This document shows, piece by piece, positions 46,791 to 58,536 of a DNA stretch of 64,000 bases (positions are counted from its first letter, which is position 1; each line of letters begins with the position of its first letter). Source of the DNA: Anoplopoma fimbria (taxonomy: Eukaryota; Chordata; Actinopteri; Perciformes; Anoplopomatidae); assembly GCF_027596085.1 (NCBI RefSeq), contig NC_072451.1:12680795-12744794 (forward strand), given 5' to 3'. Below the pieces are notes generated by a model. That model was not told where the DNA came from, ran no database searches, and worked only from the letters and a program-made list of their open reading frames with translations. A program made the translations under genes and the position numbers.

Positions 46791-48416
46791 ATGTCATATT
46801 CATGTATCGTGTGCTTTTTTTGTACCTTTCATGTCTTAACTTCTCTTTTAACTTCTGTGCACCATGGACACCAGATTCATCAGTTTTGCTTAGACCTAAA
46901 TACAGTTTTTTTGCACTTTTCACAACCATGTCCGGGGATCCGGCACGCAGCCATGGTTGCCATTGTTTACACCAGGGATCAGCTGTTATCATTCCATAAC
47001 ACGGCAGTGTTACTACCGGAGGAGAGACCCGATGTTGCCCGCGAGCTGAACATTGGGTCTCTCCTGATGGGGAGAACGGTCCGCCATGAGGAGACGTTAT
47101 AAACACGTCCTCCCCTCCATCATCATGGGAAACGTGAGGTCTCCCCCAACAAGATGGACGAGTAATTTGCACAGACTCGCCATCAGAGGGAATACCGGGA
47201 ATGTAGCATCATGGTGTTTACAGAGACATGGCTAACGGAGCTAATTCCGGACACAAACGCTGCACTGGACGGTTTCCGTATCATACGGGGGGACAGGACA
47301 AAGGAGAGCAGTAAGAGGAAGGGAGGATGTCTGGCAGTGTTTGCCCTCCTCCTTCTCTCTGGTGACTTTAACCATGTCCCTCCGTCCTCCACTCTGCCCA
47401 CATTCACCCAATACGTCACATGCCACACCAGAGACAATAAAACACTGGATCTGTTCTATGCCAACACCAAGGAAGCATACACCTCATCACCTCTCCCTCC
47501 CCTGGGAAGATTTGATCACAAGCTGGTGCACCTCCTGCCTGTGTACAAACCTCTTGTGCACAGACAGCCAGCTGTCACATGAACAGTCAAAAGATGGTCC
47601 GATGAGGACAACCTGGACAACCTCACTACCCGTCCACAGTATGTGCGGATATAGGATTGTGATTACGACCTGGTGTCCTGCAGCACGGGGGCCCCACAAG
47701 GAACCGTTCTGGCTCCCTTCCTCTTCACCATATACACCTCAGACTTCACACACAACTCCGCTAACTGTCACCTGCAAAAGTTCTCTGACGACTCTGCAAT
47801 CGTCGGCCTCATCACAGCCGGTGATGACAGGGAATACAGAGAACTGAACCAGGACTTTATAGGATGGTACCAGCGGAACCGCCTCCAGATCAACTGCGGG
47901 AAAACCAAAGAGCTGGTGGTGGACTTCTGCCGGGGTAAACACTCTCCTCCAGTACCAGTGAACATCCAGGGAATGGACATTGAGATTGTGAAATCTTATA
48001 AGTACCTGGGTGTTCACCTGAACAATAAACTGGACTGGACTGACAACACTAACGCACTCTACAAAAAGGTCAGAGCAGACTCTATCTGCTGAGGAGACTG
48101 AGGTCCTGTGCAGTTCAGGGAGCACTCCACAGGACCTGACAATATCGATCCAATACATCCACCGTGCAATATACATCTGTGCAATATTAACAATCATTCT
48201 GTCCGTTTGTATAATATTTTAGTTATTGTTGTTTTTTTAAAGTTGTTTTACCTATTTAATATACTTTACTGTGTGATTACTTATTTATTGTACTTGTTTT
48301 TTTATCTTGTTTTCTACTTATGTTTCTTATTTGTTTGTTTGTACTATCCACTCTGCTGCTGTAATCCTGCAAATTTCCCCGCTGTGGGATTTATAAAGGA
48401 TTATCTTATTTTATCT
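46791..48416 (+). pseudogene. Family A LINE, deleted copy
   Basis: The copy shares its 5' leader phrases (catgtccggggatccggc) with 55780 onwards. It reads an endonuclease part (VFTETWLTELIPDTNAALDGF, LLSGDFNH) and then jumps at about 47612 from KRWSDE to LDNLTTRPQYV, losing most of the palm. The remainder has GAPQGTVLAPFLF, the FSDDSA catalytic box and YLGVHLNNKLDW, with stops and a shift. The 3' tail ends gattatcttattttatcttatt at 48416. It sits on the sense strand, about 490 bp before the last coding exon. Confidence 0.8.
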
Positions 48417-48906
48417 TATTCTGCTCACTAAGCTATTCATTAGTTGTGTTTTCATTCAATTGTCAAGACAATTTTACACATACTTTTGTTGCAAAAAAAA
48501 TCCAAATTAGGTGCATTTCCATTAACTAACATAGTTAGTTTCATCACAATTTAGTGCTATAGCCTACTTTCTTTATAGCAGAAAAATGGAGGAGAGTATT
48601 CAGGAATTTTATTTAATTACTATCGCCATGCTTCATGCTGTCTGCAAAACTGATCCATCATGTGAAATAAATGTTTTCTACGTTAGAATTTTTCTGATTA
48701 TTTATTTGTTTTCATATCCCATATAGCATATCAACTGTTATTTAATATTTGCAAAAACAACCTCAAGCAAGCTTAAAAACTTTTTTGCGCTATTGAGGAA
48801 GTTATTATTATTATTTTGCCAGCTTTTTCTGCAATACTTGAAAATGTGCATCAAAATATGTGAATGGAAATACAGCTATTGACACACTTTTTCTCTCTCT
48901 CTATAG
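48417..48906. other. End of intron 2; possible MITE at 48438-48884
   Basis: The stretch from ttgtgttttcattcaattg to gtgaatggaaatacagc has weakly inverted ends and shares aaattaggtgcatttcc with 24335-24800, so it may be a short DNA transposon. The right end lies 23 bp before the acceptor of the last exon. The pyrimidine tract of that acceptor is ttttctctctctctatag. Confidence 0.4.
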
Positions 48907-49162
48907 GAATCTGTTATACAGCCCTCCAGAGAAGACTCCTCAATTTTCCATCCTCAGGTTCTCACAGGAAGCTGTCCTGCATTGCAATGTCAACGGCAAA
49001 GCAGCCAAACACAACACTGCAGACAAGGAAGTACTTTGCCAAAGCACCCTGAACCAGTCTCTGTCTCTCATCCTTAGGGCCATCCGCTCAGCCGAGAGGC
49101 TGGTGTGTTTTGGCTTGGACCTGTTTGAAAATTACCCAAATGAACAATATGATCTCGTCTGA
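48907..49162 (+). CDS. naaladl2-like terminal exon
   Basis: The exon follows the acceptor ctctctctatag (AG at 48905-48906) and runs to the stop TGA at 49160-49162. It supplies the G that completes Arg, and the 84 residues that follow include EKTPQFSILRFSQEA, LNQSLSLILRAIRSAERL and FGLDLFENYPN. This corresponds to the end of the transferrin-receptor-like dimerisation domain. The three exons sum to 549 nt, 182 codons plus stop, with no internal stop. The last residues extend slightly beyond the usual FEN end. Family assignment from memory is NAALADL2. Catalytic residues lie upstream of the window, so nothing here shows whether the enzyme is active. Confidence 0.78.
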
Positions 49163-50825
49163 TGCAGACCCACGAGTGAGCTTGAAAGCACCTAAGAACA
49201 AGTCAATTAAGTTTAAAAACATATTCAAAACACAATTGAGCCTCTTCCAAAACCTCCTCCTACTTATCCCACTACTCCCACAGAATCAGAGAGAGATTAA
49301 AATTTTTGATAATGACAAAAGTGTAAAAATGTCTGAGTTAAGTCTCAGCAGGTCTAGCCATGTTAGAGAAGGAAAATGTTCACAGGGGTTAACACTTTAG
49401 TTGCATACACATTGGTCAATGTACATTGTGGCAGTATGCATAGTTTTATGTGCCCATAGAGAGACATTTGGGAATTTTATAGCCTGGGTCTTAATTATTG
49501 TGTCTATTCTGGCTAATGGTTCATGCTCCTTTTGCACTCCACCGATATTGTAGGGATATGGGAAACACAACTATATGACGAAGCAAAGTATGGATATCCA
49601 GTTATCCTTAAGGGCCTTCTTCAGCAATAAGCCATTCTACTATCAGCCTACCAATAACAACCTTTAGCTGTTCCAAAATTACTGTAAGCAATGGCATTAA
49701 ACAACCTTTTCACTTTTCTTAGAGAGCAATAACACACATTGAATACAAACTAACACAGCTATTCGAAGAATAAATGCTCTTAGCAATAATGAATGCAGTG
49801 TAGCTAACAAACAGCATCTTAAAAGTAAAATCATTAAAAAAACTGTAATAAAAGTATCCTATAAGCACAATCTTAAAAACACTCACTTATCACTGCAAAG
49901 AGCCGCAAAATTGAAGGAAGAAATTATTTTGACAAAGATTGTTCTTTATTCTCCTCCCATTCTCCCCCTAATGAATGCCATCATCCAGTGCTCTCTCTCA
50001 TTGTGCAGCAGTTTGCTCTGCCTGTGACGTTAAGAGCTTTGGGGGTCTAAGGCTGACTTGTTAGATATGAAACCTGAAGAGACCTTATCAAAACATGTCA
50101 TGTGATGAAACATTTATATAAAAACTATTGTGCATCAGGTTTTTTTGTAGTTAGGCATGATGTTTGCTAGAACAGTGTTGACATGAAAAAAATATTTCAT
50201 ACATAACCTTAAGCTATTTGTCATAATTTGACTGTGATTTACTTTTTTAAGCATGATTTTTAGCATGGGTGAGAAGGCATGGGATGGGCTGCAGTAAACT
50301 AACTTTTAAGATGTTCTGAGGGATGATTTCAGATAGAAAATACAAACAACATTATCTGCATTTGCTTATCCACAGTCATATAGATGCATTTCAATAAGTT
50401 ATTTTAGTTCTGAAAATGTGGTGTTTATTTATTAATTACATCTTAGATACACATTTTGTATGGTAAATTGCATTTTAATTAGATTTTCAGGTTTGTAAAT
50501 AAGCAGACTTGCAATATTCATCTTGGAAAATAATACCTTTCAGGGATCAAAATTGTAAAGGTTCATTGCTTTAAATCATGTGCCTTTTATCAGAAAAAAA
50601 AATCGTTAAAAGTAACATGTCAAATGTTGTACCAAAAAATGGCTAAGGCTTTAGATTTTCATTGATGATCAATTAGGCCTGTCCACCACTGTTTTGTTAA
50701 TGTATGTTTCACCAGTTGATGCATTTAAGTGTTCTCAGACTGGAATTTTTATTATTTTAAAACAATTGCATACAAAATCAATATACAACCCACAAAGTCC
50801 ATGTGTGTAGCTACCTACAGTATGT
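49163..50825 (+). other. 3' UTR and downstream flank of the naaladl2-like gene
   Basis: Candidate poly(A) signals AATAAA are at 49769-49774 and 49847-49852, 0.6-0.7 kb past the stop. No other gene or repeat is evident before the SINE at 50826. Which signal is used cannot be told from sequence. Confidence 0.4.
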
Positions 50826-51091
50826 GCAATTGGCTGTTTGTAAATGGTAAAGGGACTGTACCACTCAAAGCGCTTTAACACTATGTCATCATTCACCCAT
50901 ATTCATACACTAAGGATACACCCATCAGGACACTAATTAACATTCATACACATAACTAACACCACAGCAACTTGGGGTTAAGTGTATTGCCCAAGGCCAC
51001 AACATCATAGACTGCCGGAGCCGGAGATCAAACCGCCAATCCTCTGATCGGAGGACGATCCTGCTCACCACTGAGCGAGCCACAGTCGCAT
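50826..51091 (-). mobile_element. tRNA-headed SINE, antisense
   Basis: On the minus strand the head gtggctcgctcagtggtgagc (A box) and ggcggtttgatctcc (B box) are followed by ttgggcaatacacttaacccc. A distal part, aagcgctttgagtggtacag, follows. This is one of the commonest percomorph SINE layouts. It is full length or nearly so. Confidence 0.7.
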
Positions 51092-51480
51092 ATAATCACT
51101 AAATCTTTTGAAATTGCATGAAAAATACAAAATGAAAAGTTTTCTTCAGCTTTTGGTTAACTAGACATGACCAATAATGATAGACTGCTGTGTCCTATTA
51201 TTACAGGAATTCAATCTGACCAGAGAGCCCTGAGGTGCTTTAAATTAAATAGAAATGTTGACTAGGTGTTCTTAAATTTGTGAATGTTTTGAAAAAAGAT
51301 GAGGTACAAGACTTGCATATGAACCCAGCACATCAGTGGACTAAAAATTAGTATCCCCATATGAGAGAAAAGTTGCATCCTTGGTTGGTCGTTGTACATT
51401 TTATAAAATCAATCTCATAGTGTATTGTCTAATGTTGAGACATACTGTTTATTGAAACTGGTACTGTAGCACAAACTTAA

Positions 51481-51599
51481 AGTAGTAGTGTGTAATATTA
51501 GGGGGGATTTTTTGGGGGCAGAAATAAAATGTAATATCAATAATTATGTTTTCATAATGACCTGAAACTAAGAATCGTTTAATTTTTAAATGATGACTG

Positions 51600-51636
<37 letters not shown>

Positions 51637-52334
51637 GTCTGTTCAACTAGCATAAACCCCTTCTCTGAATTTGCTCTCTCTTCAGACTCTCTAATACACA
51701 AGTAAAGCACACACGCAAGGCTACTAGCAATATTTTACAAACAAGCAAAAACGAAACCTAACAGTATCTGTATAACTGTTTAGCTTAGTTTGTTCTTGTA
51801 AACTTCTCTGCTGACTGTTACAAAGCAGCCCCTCCTCTCTCTACCAGCAGTACCTGTGATTCAAATCAGAGGGAGGAGGACAGAGGAAAGGAAGAATTAC
51901 TGATTCGGACTGATGTCTTTGTTCCTTATTCTTTATAAACCTCACTCAGAAAAGTTATTTATTTAATTAATATTTAATTTTGTTTCCAGTGAAATATTAA
52001 AGACTTAATATAGTGACTTTGCTGCACTTAACATAACTGTTCCTGAACAAGGTTTAGTTCTATTTTAAAAAATAAATAATCTAATCTCTTCTGAATTGAT
52101 TTGTTTTAAAATTCTATATATGGGTTTAAAATAAATTACTTATTCATGTAAAGCACTGGAGATTGATAAGAATAGCTCAGAGTAGTGTTAAAATCCTTAA
52201 GATACCTATCTCTACCTGATGGCCACCGTAGTTCTCCAACATGCTTGGAAAGGGAGGGAGAGCAGAGGAGTATTTAGTTGGTTGCCATCTGCACCATCAA
52301 TACTAGATGCCACCAAATTTTACACTCTGTTCCT
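51481..52334. mobile_element. TTAA-flanked DNA transposon remnant, 854 bp
   Basis: TTAA flanks both ends (51477-51480 and 52335-52338). The ends AGTAGTAGTGTGTAATATTAGG and, inverted, AGGAACAGAGTGTAAAATTTGG are imperfect inverted repeats. The interior has ggccaccgtagttctccaacatgc, a phrase of a very abundant fish repeat. A (T)34 run lies at 51601-51634. No transposase is present. It is a second TTAA family, distinct from 3052/26285. Confidence 0.65.
51601..51634. repeat. (T)34 homopolymer
   Basis: A pure 34-base T run inside the TTAA element. It may be an antisense poly(A) or slippage product. Assembly length here is uncertain. Confidence 0.95.
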
Positions 52335-52338
52335 TTAA

Positions 52339-52821
52339 TTTACTGTAAGCAGCACCTAGACAACATAGCAGACTATCCTGCAGACATGTAACTGCCATGC
52401 TTTCAGTCAAGTCTGCCAGTCACCAATTGCTGCTAATTATTCAACCATGTAAGACATTGCTGCACACTATGTTGTGCTGGCACAGGTATAAATATGTAGC
52501 ACATCACTTGGTCATACCATAATAACACATTTTACAGATTTCTGACATGGTGAAAGGTTATGTGTTACAGTACGGCAAGTCTGCCTCACAGCATGAATCT
52601 TCTGCATCTGTTTTGTTTTACACTTGCATGATAATACGTCCACGTAGAACTTCATCATTTCTCACTTATTACTGTGCTATGACTTCATACTTTTATGTTA
52701 AATTGAAGCATCCTGTTCTAAAAGATCTGTTTCCATACAACATAACTACATTGTCAATTAAGTTTCGAGGGGGAAAAAAATAAGTTTCTGATCATAGTTC
52801 GTAGATGTCCATGTGAGGTTG
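52339..52821. other. Unassigned flank, no gene seen
   Basis: The 78-codon frame at 52547-52783 has no recognisable family and no supporting splice or start context. I regard this as non-coding. Confidence 0.4.
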
Positions 52822-53095
52822 GGGTGGATGGCTAGGTTAACAACGGGCTTTCACCCAGGAGACTGCTGGTTGTGTCCTGTGTGAATTGAAAAAGTCAACA
52901 TTGACTTATTTAACGTAATGTTAAATGTTTAAAGTGACGTACATAAGATAAGATCAAACATACTTTTTTTAAGACAAAGCATGATCTTTTACTAAACATA
53001 ACCAAATAGTTTGTTTTTGTTTGTTGTTGTCTTGTTTAGGCAACAAAAGTTGTTGCATTTCTTGTTTGGTTAAAATTTTCAAATTTGAGAATGCA
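52822..53095 (+). repeat. Dispersed repeat (cctaaacctaac family) fragment
   Basis: It starts with gtggatggctaggttaac and includes gatcttttactaaacataaccaaatagtttg and ttgtttaggcaacaaaagttg, landmarks shared in part with 1362, 6851 and 9841. The tRNA-like start suggests a composite or SINE-like repeat. Confidence 0.4.
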
Positions 53096-54140
53096 TTAGC
53101 ATTGTATGGCAATGTAATTTTTTAGAGAAAGGGTTGCAAACCATTGTACAAAAAGATTTAAAGTGGTTCCCAACTATTTTTTGATATCTTTTGAGTTGGC
53201 TTCGTTAATTACTAGCGGTAACTAAGAAGGTACAGGCTTTCACTACTTTAATGTGAGTAAAAGAAAGCATTACATTAATGTCATAATTTGCCGTGCACAA
53301 GTCATCATTGCCCCACCTCTTAAGAGGCATCAACTCACAGGATGAAAAATACTTTAGTTGGTTGAACCATGAGCTATTTAGAGTATTTATTTGACATTTT
53401 TTAGGTTTAGGTTGTACTAATATGCAAAATTACATCATTTTTAATAGAATTAAGCACTACTGCAATTGTAATGTGGAATTTGACCAAAACTGTTACCCAG
53501 GATTAATGCTCACACTGCACTCTCTTCTTTTTTTTTCCACATTGCTCTTTTGAATAAGAAAAACGACAAAACATTTTTTTAAATCCTATGACACGTTTAA
53601 AATGTAACTGTAAAAATAAGCTGACCGACTCTCTTATTGAACAGTTATTATCTCAATCATCTGATGATTCAATATGGCCTGGTTTCTATATGCATGACAT
53701 CATTAATTCCGTAGCTTAAGCAATGATTCTTCTGGCATGAATTTGTGTCCTTTTAACTGTTAATGTTTTCAACTTTTAAAGCAATAAAGAACATTTTAAA
53801 CACTTGACTTTGTTCCTGCTCATGTCAAAGAAAATGCTAAAAAACATAATTTTTTGACACAATCAGCACAATAAATCCCTTTAAATCCAGCAAACACTTC
53901 TGCAATGGAACTGCAGCTGAAAATCTTGTTTTTGTTGACCTGTTGTTTAAATTCTTACCTTGCCATAATGATGTATAAGTGTGTTTCAGTAAACTGTTGG
54001 TGCTTTTCATTATGCTAACTTATGCTTTCCTCGCGAAACACTGGTGTTTCCTTTGCAGAAGCTTATTCTGCACCCATGATGTAAAAGAGGTTTGACGGCA
54101 TGACATATTGCTGAAATTATTTTAAACCATGGCAGGACTA

Positions 54141-54142
<2 letters not shown>
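53096..54142. other. Unassigned A+T-rich sequence, no gene seen
   Basis: No open frame of interest and no defined repeat ends were found in this stretch. Confidence 0.45.

Positions 54143-54172
<30 letters not shown>
54143..54172. repeat. (TA)n microsatellite
   Basis: A pure TA run of 30 bp that directly adjoins a Tc1-like end. Tc1/mariner elements insert at TA, so the array offers target sites. Confidence 0.95.
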
Positions 54173-54175
<3 letters not shown>

Positions 54176-54389
54176 CGGGTAAAATAAGTATTGAACACGT
54201 CACCATTTTTCTCAGTAAATATATTTCTAAAGGTGCTATTGACATGAAATGTTCACCAGATGTCGGTAACAACCCAAGTAATCCATACATACAAGAAAAG
54301 CAAACAAATAAGTTCAGAAATTAAGTTATGTGTAATAGAATGGAATGACACAGGGAAAATGTATGCCCTGTGTATCAATATTATTAACA
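54173..54389 (+). mobile_element. Tc1/mariner-like 5' end fragment
   Basis: The sequence from cagcgggtaaaataagtatt onwards, with ttctaaaggtgctattgacatg and agatgtcggtaacaacccaag, is familiar as the terminal region of a fish Tc1-like family. Only about 215 bp remain and there is no transposase. It is joined to a SINE-like repeat at about 54390. Confidence 0.6.
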
Positions 54390-54748
54390 GGGCTACACTG
54401 TGGTGTAGTGGTTAGCACTGTCGCCTCACAGCAAGAGGGGTCTAGGTTAAATTCCCGGACCAGACGGCCTTCTGTGTGGAGTTTGCGTGTTCTCCCCGTG
54501 TCAGCGTGGGTTCTCTCCGGGTTCTCCGGCTTCCTCCCGCAGTCCAAAGACATGCACCTTAGGTTATTCGATGACTCTAAATTGCCCGTAGGTGTGAATG
54601 TGAGCCTGAATGGTTGTTTGTCTCTATATGTCAGCCCTGTGATAGGCTGGCGACCTGTCCCTTCACCCATTGACAGCTGAGATCGGCTCCAGCATCCCCG
54701 CGACCCTTAACTGGATAAGCGGTTACAGAAGATGATAGATGAATGAAA
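54390..54748 (+). mobile_element. SINE-like repeat with tRNA-like head, copy 2
   Basis: The head ggtgtagtggttagcactgtc matches an A box and ggttaaattcc is a weak B box. The body (tctccccgtgtcagcgtggg, tgtcagccctgtgataggctgg) and the tail gatgaatgaaagatgaa match the antisense copy at 45721-46064. Confidence 0.6.
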
Positions 54749-55073
54749 GATGAAATATTATTAACAACATCAACAGAAACATGGGAGGGGGTGAAAAACC
54801 TCACCATCGCTTCTGATGGGGGGGAGACCTGGGAACACGACCTTCGCTGTTGAGGTGCTCCCTCGGTTCATAGCCATGGCAGTCATTTAATTCAATTAAA
54901 TTCAACTCAGAAAAAAAGGAAGAAACCTTAGGGAGAGGAACAGAGGAGGGATCACTCTATCAGGATTGCAGCAGTAGCCCAACACTCCCAGCCCCAGTTG
55001 TCATCACAAGCGGAAAGTCCCAGCAAAGAGACGTCAGAGGTGGGTTTCTTTGGAGGCTGATGTACCGGACATT

Positions 55074-55109
55074 GATAGGACATTGTCGTGATGACGACAA
55101 TGTCCTATC
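55074..55109. repeat. Perfect palindrome, 16-bp arms
   Basis: gataggacattgtcgt (55074-55089) and acgacaatgtcctatc (55094-55109) are perfect inverted copies around gatg. The sequence cggacattgataggacattg just before it also repeats gacattg directly, so it may be a snap-back copy. Confidence 0.9.
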
Positions 55110-55384
55110 GGTCAGGCAGGTGGCCGCTGAATACAGTGTTACAAGAGAGAGGGGCTTGACGGAACCCCTTGCTTTGATTTTGCTGCCCATGTTAACAGGT
55201 TAGAGCAGCAACCACACACGGGACCGACACAGCTGAGGCGCGTCTTGGTTTTACTTAAAACCATATTTCGTTAAGAAGATGGGACTTTGATGAAAGAGTG
55301 ATTACAGTGAGATCAGACACAGGCTGGAGACATTTTAAAATGAGTAGTGTTGTTGTATTATACCTCCCACAGCATAAGCTACTA

Positions 55385-55453
<69 letters not shown>
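55385..55453. repeat. (TC)n(TA)n microsatellite
   Basis: A TC run (55385-55398) passes into about 28 TA units ending at 55453. Confidence 0.95.
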
Positions 55454-55456
<3 letters not shown>

Positions 55457-55779
55457 AATGTCTTTATACATCTACATATAAATATATACCTCATTCTTAA
55501 AATAATAATTAAGTGAGTGATTATAGCTCCCTCCCATCTCAGATGCTATTGAGGTTTCCTTGAGCAAAGAAGTCAGACTTGCCCCAGCCATCGTTAATGT
55601 TACTAGTAACATCTGTGCTTCTCCTACATGTCTGTTGGCTTCGTCTTGGCGCCGAAATTTGTGTTTTTTTGTTACTTTTTGTTATTTTTCTTTTACTTAT
55701 TTAATTGTTTAAACTGAAGTGCACTATGGCAGCGAGACACGTACAGTTTGTCGTTGTCTATCTGCACTTTTCTGCACTT

Positions 55780-58536
55780 TTCACCTCCGTGTCCGGAGAC
55801 TCAGCCCGCAGCCATGGCCCCCATTGTTTACAGCAGGGGTCAGCTGTTAGCGCTCCGGGACACGGCGCTGCTGCTGCCGGAGGAGAGACCCGAGGTTCCC
55901 CGTGAGCTGAGGAGGAGACGGGGATGCCGTGCTGGGGCAGAACGTCGAGCCAGGATGAGACGTTTCAAACCTGTCCTCCCCTCCATCATCATGGGAAGCG
56001 TGAGGTCTCTCCCCAACAAGATGGACGAGTTATCAGCACTGACTCGCCATCAGAAGGAAAACCGGGAGTGTAGCGTCATGGTGTTCACGGAGACATGGCT
56101 CACGGAGCTGACTCCGGACACGAACGCTGCACTGGACGGGTTCCGCATCATACGGGCAGACAGGACGACGGAGAGCGGTAAGAGGAAGGGAGGAGGTCTG
56201 GCAGTGTTTGTGAATGATAGATGCTGTAACTCTGGGCACATCACTGTTAAGGAGTAGACCTGTACAGAGGACATTGAGCTGTTGGCCGTTAGCATGAGGC
56301 CGGTCTATTTACCGAGGGAATTCTCGCACGTTATCATGATAGCTGCGTATATTCCCCCCTCTGCTAACGGAGAAGCGGCCTGTGACGTCATACACTCGCC
56401 GACAAGCAGGCTGCTGACACAACACACCAATGCCCTCCTCCTCCTCTCTGGTGACTTTAACCATGCCCCTCCGTCCTCCACTCACCTTCACCCAGTACAT
56501 CACCTGCCCCACCAGAGACAACAAAACCCTGGACCTGCTGTATGCCAACACCAAGGAGGCATACACATCAACACCCCTCCCTCCCTGGGAAGATCTGACC
56601 ACAACCTGTTGCACCTCCGGCCTGTGTACAAACCTCTTGTGCACAGGCAGCCAGCTGTGACCCGCACAGTCAAAAGATGGTCCGATGAAGCCGAGGAGGC
56701 TCTTAAGGACTGTTTCGACTCGACTGTGTGGGAAGTGTTCAGTGATGCCCATGGGGAGGACATCGACAGTCTCAGACACCATAACCGACTACATCAACTT
56801 TTGTGTGGAGAACACCGTACCCACCAGGACTGTACGATGTTTTTCCAACAGCAAACCATGGATCAATCCTGAGATAAAGACCCTCCTCAAGGAGAAGAAG
56901 AGGGTCTTTAGCTCAGGAAACAAGGAGGAGCTGAGGACTGTGCAGAGGGAGCTGAGGAGGAAGATCAGGGAAGGGAAAAATATCTACAGGACGAAGATGG
57001 AGGATCATCTGCAGCAGAACAACATCAGCGGAGTCTGGAAGAGCCTCAAGGCCATGTCTGGCCACAAGGGGGCGAACCAACAGCCTGTGGGGGACAAAAA
57101 GTGGGTGAATGATCTGAACTCATTCTTTAACAGGTTTGATCAGCCACCCACCCCTCCCCCCACCCAGACCTCCCTGTCGCTGCAACCCCCATCGTCTGCA
57201 CCCCCTGTGGATTGCCCCCTCCTCTTCTTCCTCCTCCTCCACCCCCTTTTCCACAACACTCGGCTCCCCTCCACACTTCTCAAACACTGCACTCCACCAA
57301 CACCCCACCCCCATTCCAACAACCTACAGCACACAGCCCCCTTCCCCCAACTTGTCCCTCTCAATTAACCAGGTGAGAAAAGAACTGAAGAAAATAAAGG
57401 TGAGAAAAGCCACGGGTCCGGACGGCATCAGCTCAAGGCTCCTCAGATCCTGCGCAGACCAGCTGTGCAGGATAGTGGAGCACATCTTTAACTTGAGCTT
57501 GAAGCTGGGGAGGGTACCACAGCTATGGAAGACGTCCTGCGTGGTACCAGTCCCAAAGACCCCGGGGGCCAAGGACTTCAGCAGCTTCAGGCCGGTGGCA
57601 TTAACATCCCACCTGATGAAGACCCTGGAGCGGCTGGTTCTTGTGCACCTCCGCCCCCTGGTGATTTCATCTTTGGACCCACTTCAGTTCGCCTACCAAT
57701 CTGGCATCGGGGTGGATGACGCTGTCATCTACCTGCTACAAAGATGCCTTTCTCACCTGGAAAAGGCTGGAAGCACTGTGAGAGTCATGTTCTTCGACTT
57801 CTCCAGTGCCTTCAACACCATCCAGCCTTTGCTTCTGAGGGACAAGCTGGGGCAGACCGGGGTGGATCACCACCTCACTGTGTGGATACTGGACTACCTC
57901 ACCAACCGTCCACAGTATGTGAGGATAAGGGAGTATGAGTCAGATCTGGTGTCCTGCAGCACGGGGGCCCCACAAGGAACCGTTCTGGCTCCATTCCTCT
58001 TCTCCATATACACATCAGACTTCACATACAACTCTGCTACCTGCCACCTGCAAAAGTTCTCTGATGACTCTGCAGTCGTCGGCCTCATCTCCGCCGGTGA
58101 TGAGAGGGAATACAGAGAACTGAATCAGGATGATTCATAGGATGGTGCCGGCGGAACCGCCTCCAGATGAACTCTGGTAAAACCAAAGAGCTGGTGGTGG
58201 ACTTCCGCCGGGGTAAACACTGTCCTCCGGAACGAGTGAACATCCAGGGACAGGACATTGAGATTGTGCAATATTATAAGTACCTGGGTGTTCACTTGAA
58301 CAATAAACTGGACTGGACTAATCATTCAAAGGCACTTTATAAAAAGGGTCAGAGCAGACTGTATCTGCTGAGGAGACTGAGGTCTTTTGGAGTGCAGGGA
58401 GCACTCCTGAGGACCTTTTTCAACTCTGTGGTGGCATCAGCCATTTTTTATGCAGTGGTCTGCTGGAGCAGCAGCATCTCGACAGCCGACAAGAAGAGAC
58501 TGAACAAGCTTGTCAGGAAGGCCAGCAGTGTGCTGG
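55780..58536 (+). pseudogene. Family A LINE protein remnant (endonuclease and reverse transcriptase)
   Basis: The endonuclease is read in broken frames: MVFTETWLTELTPDTNAALDG, then LLSGDFNHAPPSSTH, with a stop at about 56258 and shifts near 56487 and 56600-56800. A linker and a Pro-rich stretch follow (57140-57360). The reverse transcriptase is open from about 57360 to 58140: KATGPDGISSRLLRSC, FFDFSSAFNTIQP, GAPQGTVLAPFLF and the FSDDSA catalytic box. A frame change near 58130 leads into YLGVHLNNKLDW and LNKLVRKASSVL, where the family B insertion starts. These motifs place it in the Jockey superfamily, L2/CR1/Rex1 side. It is inactive. Confidence 0.8.

Larger units (their letters stand above)
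54749..55599. other. Flank with a perfect palindrome and repeat fragments, no gene seen
   Basis: A fragment with ggaagaaaccttagggagagg at about 54920 belongs to a common fish repeat. The perfect palindrome at 55074-55109 and the (TA)n at 55397-55453 are listed separately. No gene is seen. Confidence 0.45.

Noticed and set aside
52547..52783. 78-codon frame
   Set aside because: No family resemblance, no splice or start context, and flanked by repeats.
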